From: Neocallimastix lanati (nom. inval.)
Lineage: Eukaryota > Neocallimastigomycota > Neocallimastigomycetes > Neocallimastigales > Neocallimastigaceae
Length of the DNA: 64,000 nt
Direction of reading: 5' to 3'
NCBI GenBank assembly: GCA_016946835.1
Contig: JACVTC010000045.1
Span: 94,501 to 158,500 of the forward strand
A model generated the notes under the pieces. It was not told the origin of the DNA, ran no database searches, and saw nothing but the letters and a program-made list of their open reading frames with translations. This document shows, piece after piece, positions 9,948-22,525 of this stretch. Position 1 is the stretch's first letter. Each line of letters begins with the position of its first letter. A program made the position numbers and the translations under genes.

Positions 9948-12900
9948 ATGAGTAGAAACAGAAACAACATACCTATAACTATTGATGACACAGATGAAAC
10001 CTTAACAAAAGGTATCACGTTCAATTACTCGGAAAATTTCAATCGTGTTATTGAACTATCTACAGAAAATTACCCCAGCTGGAGAACGAACATTCTATAT
10101 CTACTGATGATTAACAACCTTGAAGGATACCTAATAGAAGAAAAAATAAAGAAACTTAGAAAAAGAAATCTTAGGGATGACCTTGACAACTACCTTGAAG
10201 ACAAGTTTGACCCCAGCCTAGTATACGATACGAACACATCGTTAAAAGACATAAAAAACGATGTGATGGTAAAATGGATCATTACCAACAGCCTAGGAGA
10301 GAATACAAAGAAAATAATTGAAGGTAATGGAAAGACAGCTCATCAAATATGGATTACATTAGAAAAGTCCTTCACAATGAGTCCAGAGAAAAGGAAACTT
10401 GAAATTAAAAGCAAAATAAATAATTTGAAATACAACGAAGAAGACGACATTAACATTTTCATTGCTAAACTCCAAAACGCAATAGATGAGCTAGAAAATA
10501 TTGACTATGAGTTAAGTGACCCTGTCAAGGCTGGTATTTTGAATAGGTCACTTCCTGAAAACCTAAGGTTTATAAATGTTTTCCAATATAAAAATGATTG
10601 GAAGCAACTCTGCAATTACGTTAAGGATGTCATTCCAGACATCATATTCTCCAACACTAGAGAGATATCCAAGACGGAAGAGAACAAATTGTTCCTAGTT
10701 GAATCCCAAGCCAAGAATAGGAACAAAATTTCTAAGGTTATCACAACAAGAAAAAGAAAAAATGGTAAATGCTTCAACTGTGGTACTTTTGGACATTACT
10801 CTTATGAATGTAGAAACAAGGCCAAATATAGATTTAAAAGGAAACCATTCAAAAAGAACCTCAGAAAGAATTATTGTAACAACATTCCAAGTACCTCCAA
10901 GTATATTAGGAACCAACGTAAGAATCAAGTGAACGCCATTGAAAAACCTCAAGATATTTTCGAAGACTGTAATACCGAAAATGGGATATTATTAAATTGT
11001 ATTACAAACACTGTCAGCAATAACCACTATCCACAAAGCCACATATCACAATGGATAATAGACTCAGGAGCATCCATACATATCACAGGATGTATTGACT
11101 TACTTACAGATATTAAAAAATGTAATGAAGAAGTTATTCTCCCAAACGGTAAGACAGTTGTTGCCTCCGCTTACGGTAATTTTACCGGATATATTGACAA
11201 TTCAAAATTTATATTAAAGAACGTGTTCTACGTCGATAACATAAACAAAAATATAATATCAGTTACCAAACTTATCCAACAACACTATAAAATTATAATT
11301 TTCAATTACAACAACAAACCTTATTTAACCATTTACAATGATTCCGGCAAAAGAATCATTAACGTTAGTTCAAACAGCCAGAATATTTTTACTTTATGGC
11401 TATCGAACAAGCTAATTTCAAACAACGAACCAAAACACGACAAAACCTTATTGATGCACCTCTCTACTCTAAACAAATTAGATAAAATTAATTTATGGCA
11501 CAGACGCCTTGGGCACTTCAACATTAACCCTATTAAAAATAAACTATTAAAAATTAATATCAAATCTAAATGTCCAATATGCTCTCAATCAAAACAAAGA
11601 AACTTACCTCATCGGAAATCAAACAACAGAGCCAAAGCTCCTTTTGAACTAATTCACATGGACTTAGTGGGTCCAGTAGTAGAATCTATTCATTCCAATA
11701 AATATTTCCTATCCATCCTTGATGACTATTCTCGTTTTGGTTGGGTCCTCTTCATCCAAAACAAGAGTGACATTTTCGAAAAGTTCACTTTATGGGTTAA
11801 ATCTATTGAAAATATATTTAATAAGACCATCACTTACATTCGTACCGACAATGGTACGGAATTTACGAACAATAAATTCAAGTATTTCTGCTCTCAGAGA
11901 GGTATTGTTCAACAGTTCACTATCCCTCATAATCCTCAACAAAATGGGAGAGCTGAACGATTTAATGGCACCCTCATTAGTTCAGCTAAATCTCTACTTA
12001 ATGATTCACAACTTAGTAAAGAATTCTGGGAATACGCGGTAGACACTGCTAATTACATACACAATCGTATTCCCCACTCTGGCATCAACAACAAAATCCC
12101 TTTTGAACTATTATTCAAAACTAAAATGGATTATTCACATTTTAAAGTCTTCGGTTGTAAGGTCTTCTTCTTTGTTCCTAAATCACAACGAAACAAATTC
12201 GACAATAATTCCCTTCCAGGTATCTTCTTGGGTTATCACCCATTAACTAATTCCTATAAAATTCTGAACATAGCTAATAATAAGATCGTTCTCTCTCGTT
12301 CAGTCGAATTCTTCGAAGATACTCTTAGAAACTCCAAAATATCTCGCCCAGTTCCTAGAAATTTCCCAAACTTTATGCCAATTTCCGAAATCAGGGGGAG
12401 CAACACCTATATGTTAAACAAATTTAATAATTTTAATAACTTTTCTTACAATCCACAAAACTCGCATGGACAAATCGACAACAGCAATAAGATAAATTAT
12501 AACAATATTTCCTCACACAAAGAAAACAAAACAAACGACACAACCACTGAATTAAACCAAATAAACACCAGAAAACGTAATGATAATCAAAAGCTCAAAG
12601 AACCAAATGACTTTGATGACATCTTTAGCCTACCTGACAAAGACGACTGGTTAAAAGCCATAAACGAGGAACTTAAGAATATGGAGAAACTTAAGGTTTT
12701 CAATACCACCAAATCCTTACCTACTGGTGCTAATATCATATCCTGTAAGTGGGTACTAAAATATAAAAGGGACGCCGATGGGAATATCATAAAAAGAAAA
12801 GCCCGTCTAGTAGCTAGAGGCTTCACTCAAAGGTATGGAATAGACTATACCTTCACCTTCTCCCCCACATTAAAACTAGACTCACTACGAATTATCGTTG

Positions 12901-14126
12901 CTCTCGCAGTACAAAGAAACTACCGAATAATGCAAATTGACGTTAACGCCGCATACTTTAATGCCGACCTAAATGAAAACATCTATATCAAGGCACCAAA
13001 GGGACACCCGATGCACAACAAAGGATTTTTAAAACTCAACAAAGCCTTGTATGGATTAAAGCAGGCAGGCCGAGAATGGAACGAGACATTGAACAACACA
13101 CTCACAAAGATTGGATTCCGAAGATTAATTAGTGAACCGTGCCTATACATCATGGAAAACGAATCAAAAGAGGTTCTATGTATTGTAGCGGTCTACGTAG
13201 ATGATATATTACTGATAGGTAAACAAAAAGAAATTTTATATGTAAAAGAACAAATTAAAGTATATTTTAATATTAAAGATATAGGTGATATTGATTTCGT
13301 CATTGGAATAAAATTTAAAAAATATTACGATGGATATTTCATGCATCAACGAGGTTACATAAAAGAATTATTAGTTAAGTTTAAACTAAAAGATTGCTTA
13401 CCCGTTAAAAACTTGAAACCCATTGAGAATCTTAATTTAAGAAAAAGAAAGTGGGACGAAACATTATATAGGAGTGCAATTGGAAAATTAATCTATCTAG
13501 CTGTCTGTACTAGGCCTGATATAATGTTCGCCGTAAGCAGGGCTGCCAGAAAGAATAAGAATCCAACTTTAGAGGATTGGGCCAATGTTGAACGAATATT
13601 CAAGTATCTGAGTTATACTATAAACTACGGGATAAAATTCACAAAGGAAAGGTCGTTGAAGGTATACGTAGATGCAGATTTCGCGGGCGACACCGAATCG
13701 AGAAAGTCAACCTCTGGATTCTTGATGATGATTGGAAATGCGCCAACTAGCTGGTATTCTAAGCTACAGAAGTGTGTAGCGACATCTACTGCTGAATCGG
13801 AATATTATGGTGTTAGTGAGTGTGCAAAGCATAGCCTATGGTACATGAACATATTAAACGAATTGAATATAAATATAAATTCCGTTACCATTAACATTGA
13901 TAATAAGGCCGCAATATACAACTGTCAGAATCAATCAATAAACTCAAGATCAAAGCATATCGACATCAAATATCATCACGTAAGGGAACTTATTAAGGAA
14001 AATAAAATAAATTTGAAATATATTAATTCTAAAGAAAATCTAGCCGATGGATTTACAAAGTATCTTTGTAACTCCCTAATGGACAAATTTAGAAATTCAC
14101 TACTCACGGAAGTGAAAGACCACTGA
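9948..14126 (+). CDS. Copia Gag-Pol polyprotein (element B)
   Basis: A single frame of 1392 residues. In order it shows a Gag region with the lineage motif GITFNYSENFN near the N-terminus and a CCHC zinc knuckle (CFNCGTFGHYSYEC, residues 275-288). The aspartic protease (DSGAS, D372) follows. Next come the pre-integrase HH-CC motif (WHRRLGHF ... CPIC) and the integrase core with D572, D634 and E670 (a D-35-E spacing). Reverse transcriptase with YVDD (1083-1086) and RNase H (VDADFAGD, near residue 1242) complete it. There is no frame change between Gag and Pol. The ATG follows GGGAGATAACAAT. The linker between integrase and RT is rich in Asn. Length and order are those of a complete Copia polyprotein. 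Confidence 0.95.
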   Translation: MSRNRNNIPITIDDTDETLTKGITFNYSENFNRVIELSTENYPSWRTNILYLLMINNLEGYLIEEKIKKLRKRNLRDDLDNYLEDKFDPSLVYDTNTSLKDIKNDVMVKWIITNSLGENTKKIIEGNGKTAHQIWITLEKSFTMSPEKRKLEIKSKINNLKYNEEDDINIFIAKLQNAIDELENIDYELSDPVKAGILNRSLPENLRFINVFQYKNDWKQLCNYVKDVIPDIIFSNTREISKTEENKLFLVESQAKNRNKISKVITTRKRKNGKCFNCGTFGHYSYECRNKAKYRFKRKPFKKNLRKNYCNNIPSTSKYIRNQRKNQVNAIEKPQDIFEDCNTENGILLNCITNTVSNNHYPQSHISQWIIDSGASIHITGCIDLLTDIKKCNEEVILPNGKTVVASAYGNFTGYIDNSKFILKNVFYVDNINKNIISVTKLIQQHYKIIIFNYNNKPYLTIYNDSGKRIINVSSNSQNIFTLWLSNKLISNNEPKHDKTLLMHLSTLNKLDKINLWHRRLGHFNINPIKNKLLKINIKSKCPICSQSKQRNLPHRKSNNRAKAPFELIHMDLVGPVVESIHSNKYFLSILDDYSRFGWVLFIQNKSDIFEKFTLWVKSIENIFNKTITYIRTDNGTEFTNNKFKYFCSQRGIVQQFTIPHNPQQNGRAERFNGTLISSAKSLLNDSQLSKEFWEYAVDTANYIHNRIPHSGINNKIPFELLFKTKMDYSHFKVFGCKVFFFVPKSQRNKFDNNSLPGIFLGYHPLTNSYKILNIANNKIVLSRSVEFFEDTLRNSKISRPVPRNFPNFMPISEIRGSNTYMLNKFNNFNNFSYNPQNSHGQIDNSNKINYNNISSHKENKTNDTTTELNQINTRKRNDNQKLKEPNDFDDIFSLPDKDDWLKAINEELKNMEKLKVFNTTKSLPTGANIISCKWVLKYKRDADGNIIKRKARLVARGFTQRYGIDYTFTFSPTLKLDSLRIIVALAVQRNYRIMQIDVNAAYFNADLNENIYIKAPKGHPMHNKGFLKLNKALYGLKQAGREWNETLNNTLTKIGFRRLISEPCLYIMENESKEVLCIVAVYVDDILLIGKQKEILYVKEQIKVYFNIKDIGDIDFVIGIKFKKYYDGYFMHQRGYIKELLVKFKLKDCLPVKNLKPIENLNLRKRKWDETLYRSAIGKLIYLAVCTRPDIMFAVSRAARKNKNPTLEDWANVERIFKYLSYTINYGIKFTKERSLKVYVDADFAGDTESRKSTSGFLMMIGNAPTSWYSKLQKCVATSTAESEYYGVSECAKHSLWYMNILNELNININSVTINIDNKAAIYNCQNQSINSRSKHIDIKYHHVRELIKENKINLKYINSKENLADGFTKYLCNSLMDKFRNSLLTEVKDH

Positions 14127-14171
14127 GACAAATCTCACATATCTTTACGGATAGTTAGATTTGAGGGGGAG

Positions 14172-14362
14172 TGTTAAACGACAATATTAATGTGTCGAAC
14201 ATAGTATCTACCAATCATATTTTACATACAAACAAAATAAGATAAGAAAATTACAAATAGTTCATAAAAATGTAGTTAATCTTGTTTTTATATAATAAAT
14301 AAAAATGCTATATTAATATTACATACTTTATAAGTGTACTTCTATAATTTTAGTGTTTAAAA
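14172..14362 (+). repeat. Copia B 3' LTR
   Basis: 191 bp, identical to 8888-9078 except two positions. It is preceded by the purine tract GAGGGGGAG and followed by the target duplication GATTC. Confidence 0.92.
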
Positions 14363-14367
14363 GATTC

Positions 14368-15440
14368 ATTAAAAATGGAAAACTTTAATTTTATATATTA
14401 TAGTAATTATAGCTTATTTATATTAATTTTATTTAATATTATATATAAATAATATATACATATACTATTTTATTTTATTTTATTTTATCTTTAATAATTT
14501 TTTTAAAAAAAAAAATAAAAAAACTTTGGCCCTAATAATTAATATAATATTTATAATATATATAAATTATATACAATTTTAAAAATTTATTTTAATGTAT
14601 TATATATAATTTAAAAAAATATATATATATTTGGACTTAATAATTAATATATTATATTTATAAATTATATATATATTAATTATTTTTTGGGAATAAAAAA
14701 TAGATTTTTTTTAATATATTATAATAATTAATTATAAAATATTGATATTGATGTTTAATTATTGAATTTAAATTTTTTTTTTATATATATTTCTTATTAA
14801 TTAATTTGTTATCAATATTTTTATTAATAATCTATTTATATAGTTCTTTTATTTATTATTGATGATAACACTCTCCCATATCCTTTATGAGATTAATATT
14901 TATCAATCGATTATTTAAAAAAATTTTTTTCTTAACTTTTATCATTTTTAACAACAAATATAAGATTTTAGCAGTATAAATATACAAATTTGATCATAGT
15001 ATTTGTATTTAATAAAAAAATAGATCAGTAATTATAATAAACATTTTTATAATATTCAAGGATATATTTTTATTCTGAAAGTATCCCTTTTACAAAAATA
15101 TGAAAATTAAAAAAAAAAAAAAATTATTAAAAAATTTAAAGAAATAGGAAATAATTAATAAAATGAAAATATAATAAAAATATAGAAAAAAAAAATATTT
15201 TTTATCTTAAAAAACATATGAAATGATTAATACTTTATATCTAAAAAAGAACAAAAAATATTCATTAATAAGTAATATTTAAAATAACATTATAATGAAA
15301 AAAAAATTAAAAATGTAAATTAAAAATATAATTGCTATGATAATAAATAAAAGAGAGAATAAAAAAAATAACTTTTTTTTATTTATATTGAAATACAAAA
15401 TTACTATCTTATTTAATTTTTTTAGATTTCTTTTTAAAGC

Positions 15441-15512
<72 letters not shown>

Positions 15513-17180
15513 AAATTATACTTTGTTCTTCAATTAAATAATATATAAATATAATAAAAATTATTTATATATATATGTATAAATTAGATAAGGTATTATT
15601 TCTCATTCATTCCATTCATTCACCTTTTGAATATAAAATTCTAAAAATAATCATTTCCCTAAAAAATATATAATATTATATAAACCCTTTTTAAGAACTT
15701 ATTATTTATTTCTGTCATCAATATAAATATTTATTATTATGATGAAAAAAAGGACATACTAAAAAATGAATGAAAAAAAATTTTTTTATAAAAAAAATTA
15801 TTTATATTTATATAATATTAGTTATCTTATATTAAAAAAATTACCATATTATAATTTTTAATTTGTTTTAATTATACAATTATACATAAATTTGTATATA
15901 TAATTATAAAAATTTATATAGTGTATTCAAAATATAATAAAAATTATTATAAAATAGTCTTTTTTTTGTAAGAAAAATTTTGTAATGGTTATTTCAGTTA
16001 TATATATAAATTGATTTATAACATTCTCTGAAGGTTCTAACATTAAATATAACTTTTAACAGAATATCTTTTTATATATAAAATTAAATAAAATGTAATT
16101 GTTTTTATTAATATTTATATATACAATTAATAAAATAATATTATAAACTTTTTTCTTTAAAAAAAAACCTAAATTTAAATTAAAAAATCAAATTCATTTA
16201 TTAAGTTATTCATTAATTACAATTCTCCATAAGTGGTTATGATTCTTTTAAGGAAGGAAAAGAATTTAAAAGATCAGAATCGGTATCAATATTCATTTAT
16301 CATTCATTAATATTAAAAAAAAAAAAAAAAAAAAAAACAGATAAATAAAGAAATGAAATATTATTTGAAAGTTAATAAAATATAAAACAAAATTAAAACA
16401 AAAAAAAAAAAAACTTTAAATTAAAATGAAAAATAAAAATAAAAATAAAAAAAAAAAAATATAAAAATATATTGAATTATAAATTTAAATGATTAAATAA
16501 AATTATAATTATTAATTTATAATTTACATTCTTTCAAGATTAAGTTTCAAGGAAATTCTAGATAATTAACTTTATTAAATAAAAATTCATAATTATTTAA
16601 AATATCAACATTTTTTAAAAATTTAAATGAAAATATTAAAAATAATCTTTAATATTAAATATTTCAAAATAGTTATTTTATTAATACTTATATTTATATA
16701 TTTTTATTAACTACTTTTATATCTATATCATTAATTTTATGAATGATATAGAAAATAATAAAAATAAAAGGATAAAAAAAAAAATTTTTTCTTAAAAATT
16801 TTATTTAAATGTATATTTTATTTTTAAAGAGTATTTTATTTCTAAAGAATATTTTTAAATTTTCAATATTAAGATTAATTAAAGAATATATATATATTTT
16901 TATATTTTTAAGAATATTAAAAGCATAAAAATATTTATTTTTAAGATATATAAGTCTTTTTAATATTTAAATGTTTTTTAATTATTTTAAATATTTCTAA
17001 TAAAATTTAAAAAAATATTTTATTTTTAAAGAATATATATATATTTTTAAAATAAATATAAAAAGTTTAATAATAAAAAAATAAAAATAAATAATTAATT
17101 TTAATAAATTATAAAATAAAGAGTAAAAAGTTTTTTTTTTATTTTTATATTTTTATTTATATCAATTTATTTATTTATTT
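14368..17180. other. AT-rich spacer
   Basis: About 2.8 kb with no supported gene on either strand. It contains a (TA)n stretch and a 35-T run at 15440-15511, and many smaller A or T runs. A short minus-strand frame near 16235-16300 (NIDTDSDLLNSFPSLKES before a stop) has coding-like composition, but I could not connect it to anything. Confidence 0.55.
15440..15511. repeat. (TA)n followed by T35
   Basis: About 14 TA dinucleotides, a short gap, then 35 consecutive T. Simple sequence only. Confidence 0.9.
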
Positions 17181-18240
17181 TTATAGTTTTTTAATTTTAT
17201 TAAAAAAAATTAATAAATTTATGGAGTTAAATTAATCTTATTTAAAAGTTACATTGTCAAAATAATTTACATTTAATTTATAATTAACATTATTTTAATT
17301 TAAGAGAATATATGATCACATCAATATTAATACTGTATTATCATATATATATGATTATTATTTAAGTGTATAAATTTTTTTTATTATTTATATTATGGAA
17401 GATTGAAAGAAAATAAAAATTGAAGAGAAATAAACAAAATTCAAATTTAATTTAAAAAAATTTTTTTTTTTGATGAATTTCGATTTTTTAAATAATTTTT
17501 ATTGTATTTCCCAGTTAAATTAACATTTTTATTTTGAATATATCTATTAATACATAAATAATAAAAAAAGTAATCTATTATTCTTTTTATGTCATGTGAA
17601 ATATTCGTGCTTTTAATATAATTATGATAATATTTAATAAAATTATGATTGATTATTAAAATTTTTATTATTTAAATCTTACAAGAATGATTTTTAAAAA
17701 AAACCTAATTATAAGTTATTTATTTATTTATATAATTTTATAGTTGTATTAAAAAAATTAATAAATTTATGACGTTAAATTAAATAAAAGCCACATTGAG
17801 TAAGGTAACAATAATTTACAAAATTTTAATTTAATGAACACGTGATCAAATCAATATTAATGCTGTATTATCATATATATATGATGAATATTTAAGTAGG
17901 AAATATAAAATTTTTTTTTTTTTATTTAAATTATGGAAGATTGAAAGAAAATAAAAATTGATGTGAAATAAACAAAATTCAAATTTAATTTAAAAAAATT
18001 TTTTTTGGTGAATTTCGATTTTTTAAATAATTTTAAAGTATTTCTCAATTAAAATTAGCATTTTTTTTAAAGATATATATTAATACATAAATTGTAAAAA
18101 AAAGTAATTTATTATTCTTTTTAAGTCATGTGAAATATCTGTGTTTCAATAGAATTATGCTAATATTTAATAAAATTATGTTTAACTATTAAAATTTTTA
18201 TTATTTAAATCTTACAAGAATGATTTATTATAGAAATCTG
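17180..18240 (+). repeat. Tandem 0.53-kb duplication in AT-rich DNA
   Basis: Two direct copies, about 17180-17700 and 17740-18240. They share in the same order AATAAATTTATG, TGTATTATCATATATATATG, TTATGGAAGATTGAAAGAAA, GAATTTCGATTTTTTAAATA, GTCATGTGAAATAT and TCTTACAAGAATGATTT. Each has the palindrome ATCATATATATATGAT. No coding frame is evident. The copies differ by scattered substitutions and indels, so the duplication is not recent. Confidence 0.8.
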
Positions 18241-18686
18241 ATGGGTAAAAAAGAAGTAATTAATTTTAATTTTTTTTTTTTTTTAAAATTTTTCAATTTT
18301 TAACTTTAAAAATGATATATTTAATGATTACGAATAAACACATTGATTTTTATTCTTAAACAAAAAATTTCAAAAAAAAATTAAATTTTGTAATTTTTTT
18401 TTTAATCAAATTTTAATAAAAATCAAATACTTCAAGATTTAATTAATAAAAAAATTTTTTTTATTAATTTATTTTTTTTAGTTTATTATATATAAATTTA
18501 ATATATAAAAAATAAATAGATTTAATTTAGCATAATTTTATGGTTATTATTAATTAATATCTTAATATAATAATTTTTTTTTTATTTTAATTTTTTTATT
18601 TTAAATTCATTCAATTTTGTTTTGGTAAATATTTTAAGAAAAATGTCTTTCTTTTTTCAATATATATATTAATATTTTAAAAAAAT

Positions 18687-18688
<2 letters not shown>

Positions 18689-18725
<37 letters not shown>
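18689..18725. repeat. Poly-T tract
   Basis: 37 consecutive T, about 20 bp before the AAT microsatellite. Confidence 0.9.
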
Positions 18726-18726
<1 letters not shown>

Positions 18727-18748
18727 ATATATGCATATGCAAACCCTC

Positions 18749-18940
<192 letters not shown>

Positions 18941-19329
18941 TAAATTAATAATTTAGTTTTTTAGTTATAAACAAATTATTTTCTTTATTACTATTTTTAA
19001 AATTAAATTATATATTTATTATATTACTTTTAATTATTTATTATATTTAATTATATATTATTTTTATTAAATTTAATTAATAAATATTTATATAGTTAAA
19101 CTTTTCTTTAATTAAGTGTTTCAATTAGCTCAAAATCTTTGAAAACAATTAAAGTGGAATTAGGAAGCATTATAATGCAATTCGCAACAAAAAGAATCAC
19201 AATATCTGGTTATCAAGATTAGAAATATCATTAACCAGTATAAACTTAAAAGAATACATAAATAATGATATAATTAATCAATTAGAAAAGTAAAATCCAA
19301 AGAACGAAACAAAAATTAAATAAATCAAA

Positions 19330-19455
19330 ATTTGAAAACTCAAATATATAAATACAGATGCAATCTTAGTAGATATAATAACCAAAAATGTTAATAGACG
19401 TAAAATGAATAAATTTGCAAATAAAATTTTACTAAGAAGCTTAATTCGAGAATGA
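19330..19455 (+). mobile_element. Copia RNase H C-terminal remnant
   Basis: Reading 19351-19455 gives a peptide with ITKNVNRRKMNKFANKILL. It matches the last segment of Copia RNase H in element A (LTKNVNGPKMKKFTDKIF). It is a broken fossil. It directly precedes the LTR-like segment that starts element E, so the order here is tail, LTR, leader. Confidence 0.6.
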
Positions 19456-20100
19456 ATATCGAAATATTCATTAAAATATAAAAAATAAATATATAATAAT
19501 TTCTTTAATATAATTTAACCAATCAAAGTATTATTATATTTACATAAAATATATAAAAGAAATAAAATGTACTTTTGATACATATAATGTAGATCTATGT
19601 AATTATAAAAATAAAGATAAATAAAATTAAATATTAGATTTTATATATAAAATATATATTTTAAAATATATCTAATTTTCTTATTATTTTTTTTGATGTT
19701 TAACAGATTAAAAGTATCAGCCTTCAATCGAGCTTAACTAAAAGTTAAATTATAATTTAAATAATTAAAATATATACATATATATATTTATTCTATAAAT
19801 TAATTGAACTAACACTTTCTTATTTTTAATATTCGACATTATGTTTTATTTTATTGTTATATTTATCAATAAAAATAAACTTCGGATTTAGCAAAAATAA
19901 AAGCAAAATTAAAACATATTATCAGAAATATTTAAAATAAATTCACGAGGGATTAATACAATTCAACAATTTCTCAAGTCATTATAAACAAAAATAAAAC
20001 CAATAATAAAAATTTATACTCAATACAAATTTGTATATATAATATTTAAATATATAAATAAAAATCTGTTACTTAATTCTTAAACGGAAAAATAATACAT

Positions 20101-20240
20101 CATTTAATTATAACTTGAAATTAAAAATAATATATTCAGTCAAATTATAACTTGAACTGAAAAAAAAATATAGTCAGTAAATTATAATTTAAACTTAATA
20201 ATAATATAATCATTGTAACAATTTGAGTGAATCAAGTTGT
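20101..20240 (+). repeat. Leader repeats of Copia E, left part
   Basis: Repeats of TTATAACTTGAACTGA separated by AT, with ACTGA...TCAGT pairing. Same design as the leader hairpins of B. The series resumes at 24130-24210. Confidence 0.55.
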
Positions 20241-22334
20241 TTTTACTTATTTTCTAACACGATAGGTTCAAAAACACAATAAGTAATTTAAAATTTGTCT
20301 TATTAGAAATATATTTCATTAATTTTATTTAATAATAAAAAGATTAATTATTAATCAGTTATTGTAATATTTCAAATTTCCTATTAACTAACTAATTAGT
20401 TAATTAATTAATTAATAAAAGTGTGAATTAAAATATTTTATCAATGAAAATTTACACCTATTTATACTTTTAAGGAAAAATAGCTTTTTTGTAAATGATT
20501 ATAAAAAGTTCTAGAAACTTAGATCTTTTTGATTGAAAATGAATCTCATAGAAAAAAATATAAGATAATAATAAAAAAAAAAAAACTTGATTGTTCTTAA
20601 TTCAATCAATTAAATTTTTATTGATTAAATTTCAGTAATATCTTTATTAAATATCTAAAAAGATTTTAATAAATATTTCTTAAAATAAAATTTTTGTAAA
20701 ATTGGAAAGAAATATGAGTCCATCCCAGAGAATCTAGCTTGATGATCATAATATTTATCTACTAGACTATGATTACTAATTTATCGATTTTGACAGGTGA
20801 CTACTACAAATATGGTATTTAGGTAGATTCTTTAGGTTAAAGAAATACTTAAATATTTTTTGTTAGTAATAATTTTATAATAATATATGTAATTTTAGAA
20901 TAATAATTATTGAACGGGGGATTTTTTATTTATAAATTTTTACTTATGTTAAATTAATCCACATAAATAGCTAATTTTAAATTTTTAGTTTAGTATAGTT
21001 AAAGAGAGGGATTATATATATTTGAGATAATTATAATATTTATATAAGAAAGTAATAATAACAATTGATGTAATAATTAATAATTAATAATAAATAAAGA
21101 GAATATTAATAAGATATATTTAATACTTTATTTTGTATTATTGTATAAGTTATTATTATTTAATATTAGAATATATTATTTTATTATCATTCCCTTTTGT
21201 CAGTGCCCATAAATAAATATTAATTTAGATATATAAATAAAATATTGTATCAATTTATAAATGGTAAGTTTAATATAAACTGTAATAATGAATAATAAAT
21301 AATCAAAGGCTAAGATAATCAAACACCTCTCTATTGTACTATGAAAAGATTTATTTTTTTTAATAAATGATAATAATTCAACACTAAAGAATATAATATA
21401 ACACTATTACTCTTTCCGTTAATAGGAGGTTGAGTTTACACTAAGTATTTATAATTTAATATTTAATTATTTATTTTTATTTAATAATAAAATTATTTTA
21501 TTAATTCAATTTAAGTTAATAGTAACGCTCGTACGTTAACTATGAAATTACATGTTATATTTATACAAGAAAATATATTTAATGTTGGATACATGATTAA
21601 TTTATTTAAAATTACAAATCATTCATTTAAACTAATTAAAAAACTAATTTAAAAATAAATTTAACTATATATAAAAATAAATAGAAAATATAATAAAATA
21701 GTTGTACATTTAATGTACAAAATTAAATTAAGATTTAATTGATTAGTTAAAATTGCTAACTGTTTTAAGATACATTACGTTATCACAATGATATCATCGG
21801 ATAGGTAACTTTTTTTTCATATATCTGTTACATGACTGTAGGTGTAAAGAATCAAATTTAAACTTATTAAAATTAATTCCTTTCTATAATTAATATTAAT
21901 ATAGTATTAATTGAGAGAAAATTAATAAATAAAAAAATAATTATCTAAATTCAAATAGAAGAGTTTATTATAAGAGATGTAACACAGTAAATTAAAATAA
22001 AGTTTTTTTTAATTAAAAAATTTGTATTTATATTTTTATTTTTTCAAAAATTAACTTTTATTGATTATTATTATATTTATTTTCTTATAATAATAACTCT
22101 TGATTTTCAAATAAGGAAAATCAAGAATTATATATAATAAAGTTCCAAATCTTCATAAATAAATTTTTAGGAAAAGATTTGGGAGTAAAAAGCTTAATGA
22201 CTAATTATTAATAAAATTGATCATATATAACATTTATTTTATTTAAACAATGTCAATTTTACTTGTTATTTTTAAATTTTAATTAATTTTAAACATTAAA
22301 TATTCTATATTCATTTGATTTGTTATATTATATT

Positions 22335-22525
22335 TTTTAAATATAATTATTATTATTATTTTTAAATTACAATTCTACAGTTTATATTAATTTTTAAAAT
22401 TTAAATTAATGTAACAATTATTTAAATTAAAATTTAAAATTTATTTATCAAATGAATTTTAACAAATATAAAAAATATACTATTTAATTATTTTAATATT
22501 ATTATATTAATACAATGTAATAAAA
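22335..22525 (+). repeat. Direct repeat, left copy
   Basis: About 190 bp shared with 23765-23955, including TTTTTAAATTACAATTCTA, TTATCAAATGAATTTTAACA and ATTATTATATTAATACAAT. The pair is 1.43 kb apart, as in a small LTR-type or TRIM-like unit, but no TG...CA ends or target duplication are clear. Confidence 0.65.

Larger units (their letters stand above)
8888..14362 (+). mobile_element. Ty1/Copia retrotransposon B (looks whole)
   Basis: A 5475-bp element with 191-bp LTRs and the 5-bp target duplication GATTC (8883-8887 and 14363-14367). It has a primer-binding site (9079-9093), a 0.85-kb leader with hairpins, one long polyprotein frame, and a purine tract (14163-14171). The LTRs differ at two of 191 positions, so the insertion is young. 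No break is visible in the coding frame. The insertion lies 425 bp upstream of the second tRNA-Met gene. Confidence 0.95.

Noticed and set aside
20700-20850. Mixed-base stretch considered as a tRNA or other RNA gene
   Set aside because: No T-loop consensus and no acceptor pairing. It does not fold as a tRNA.
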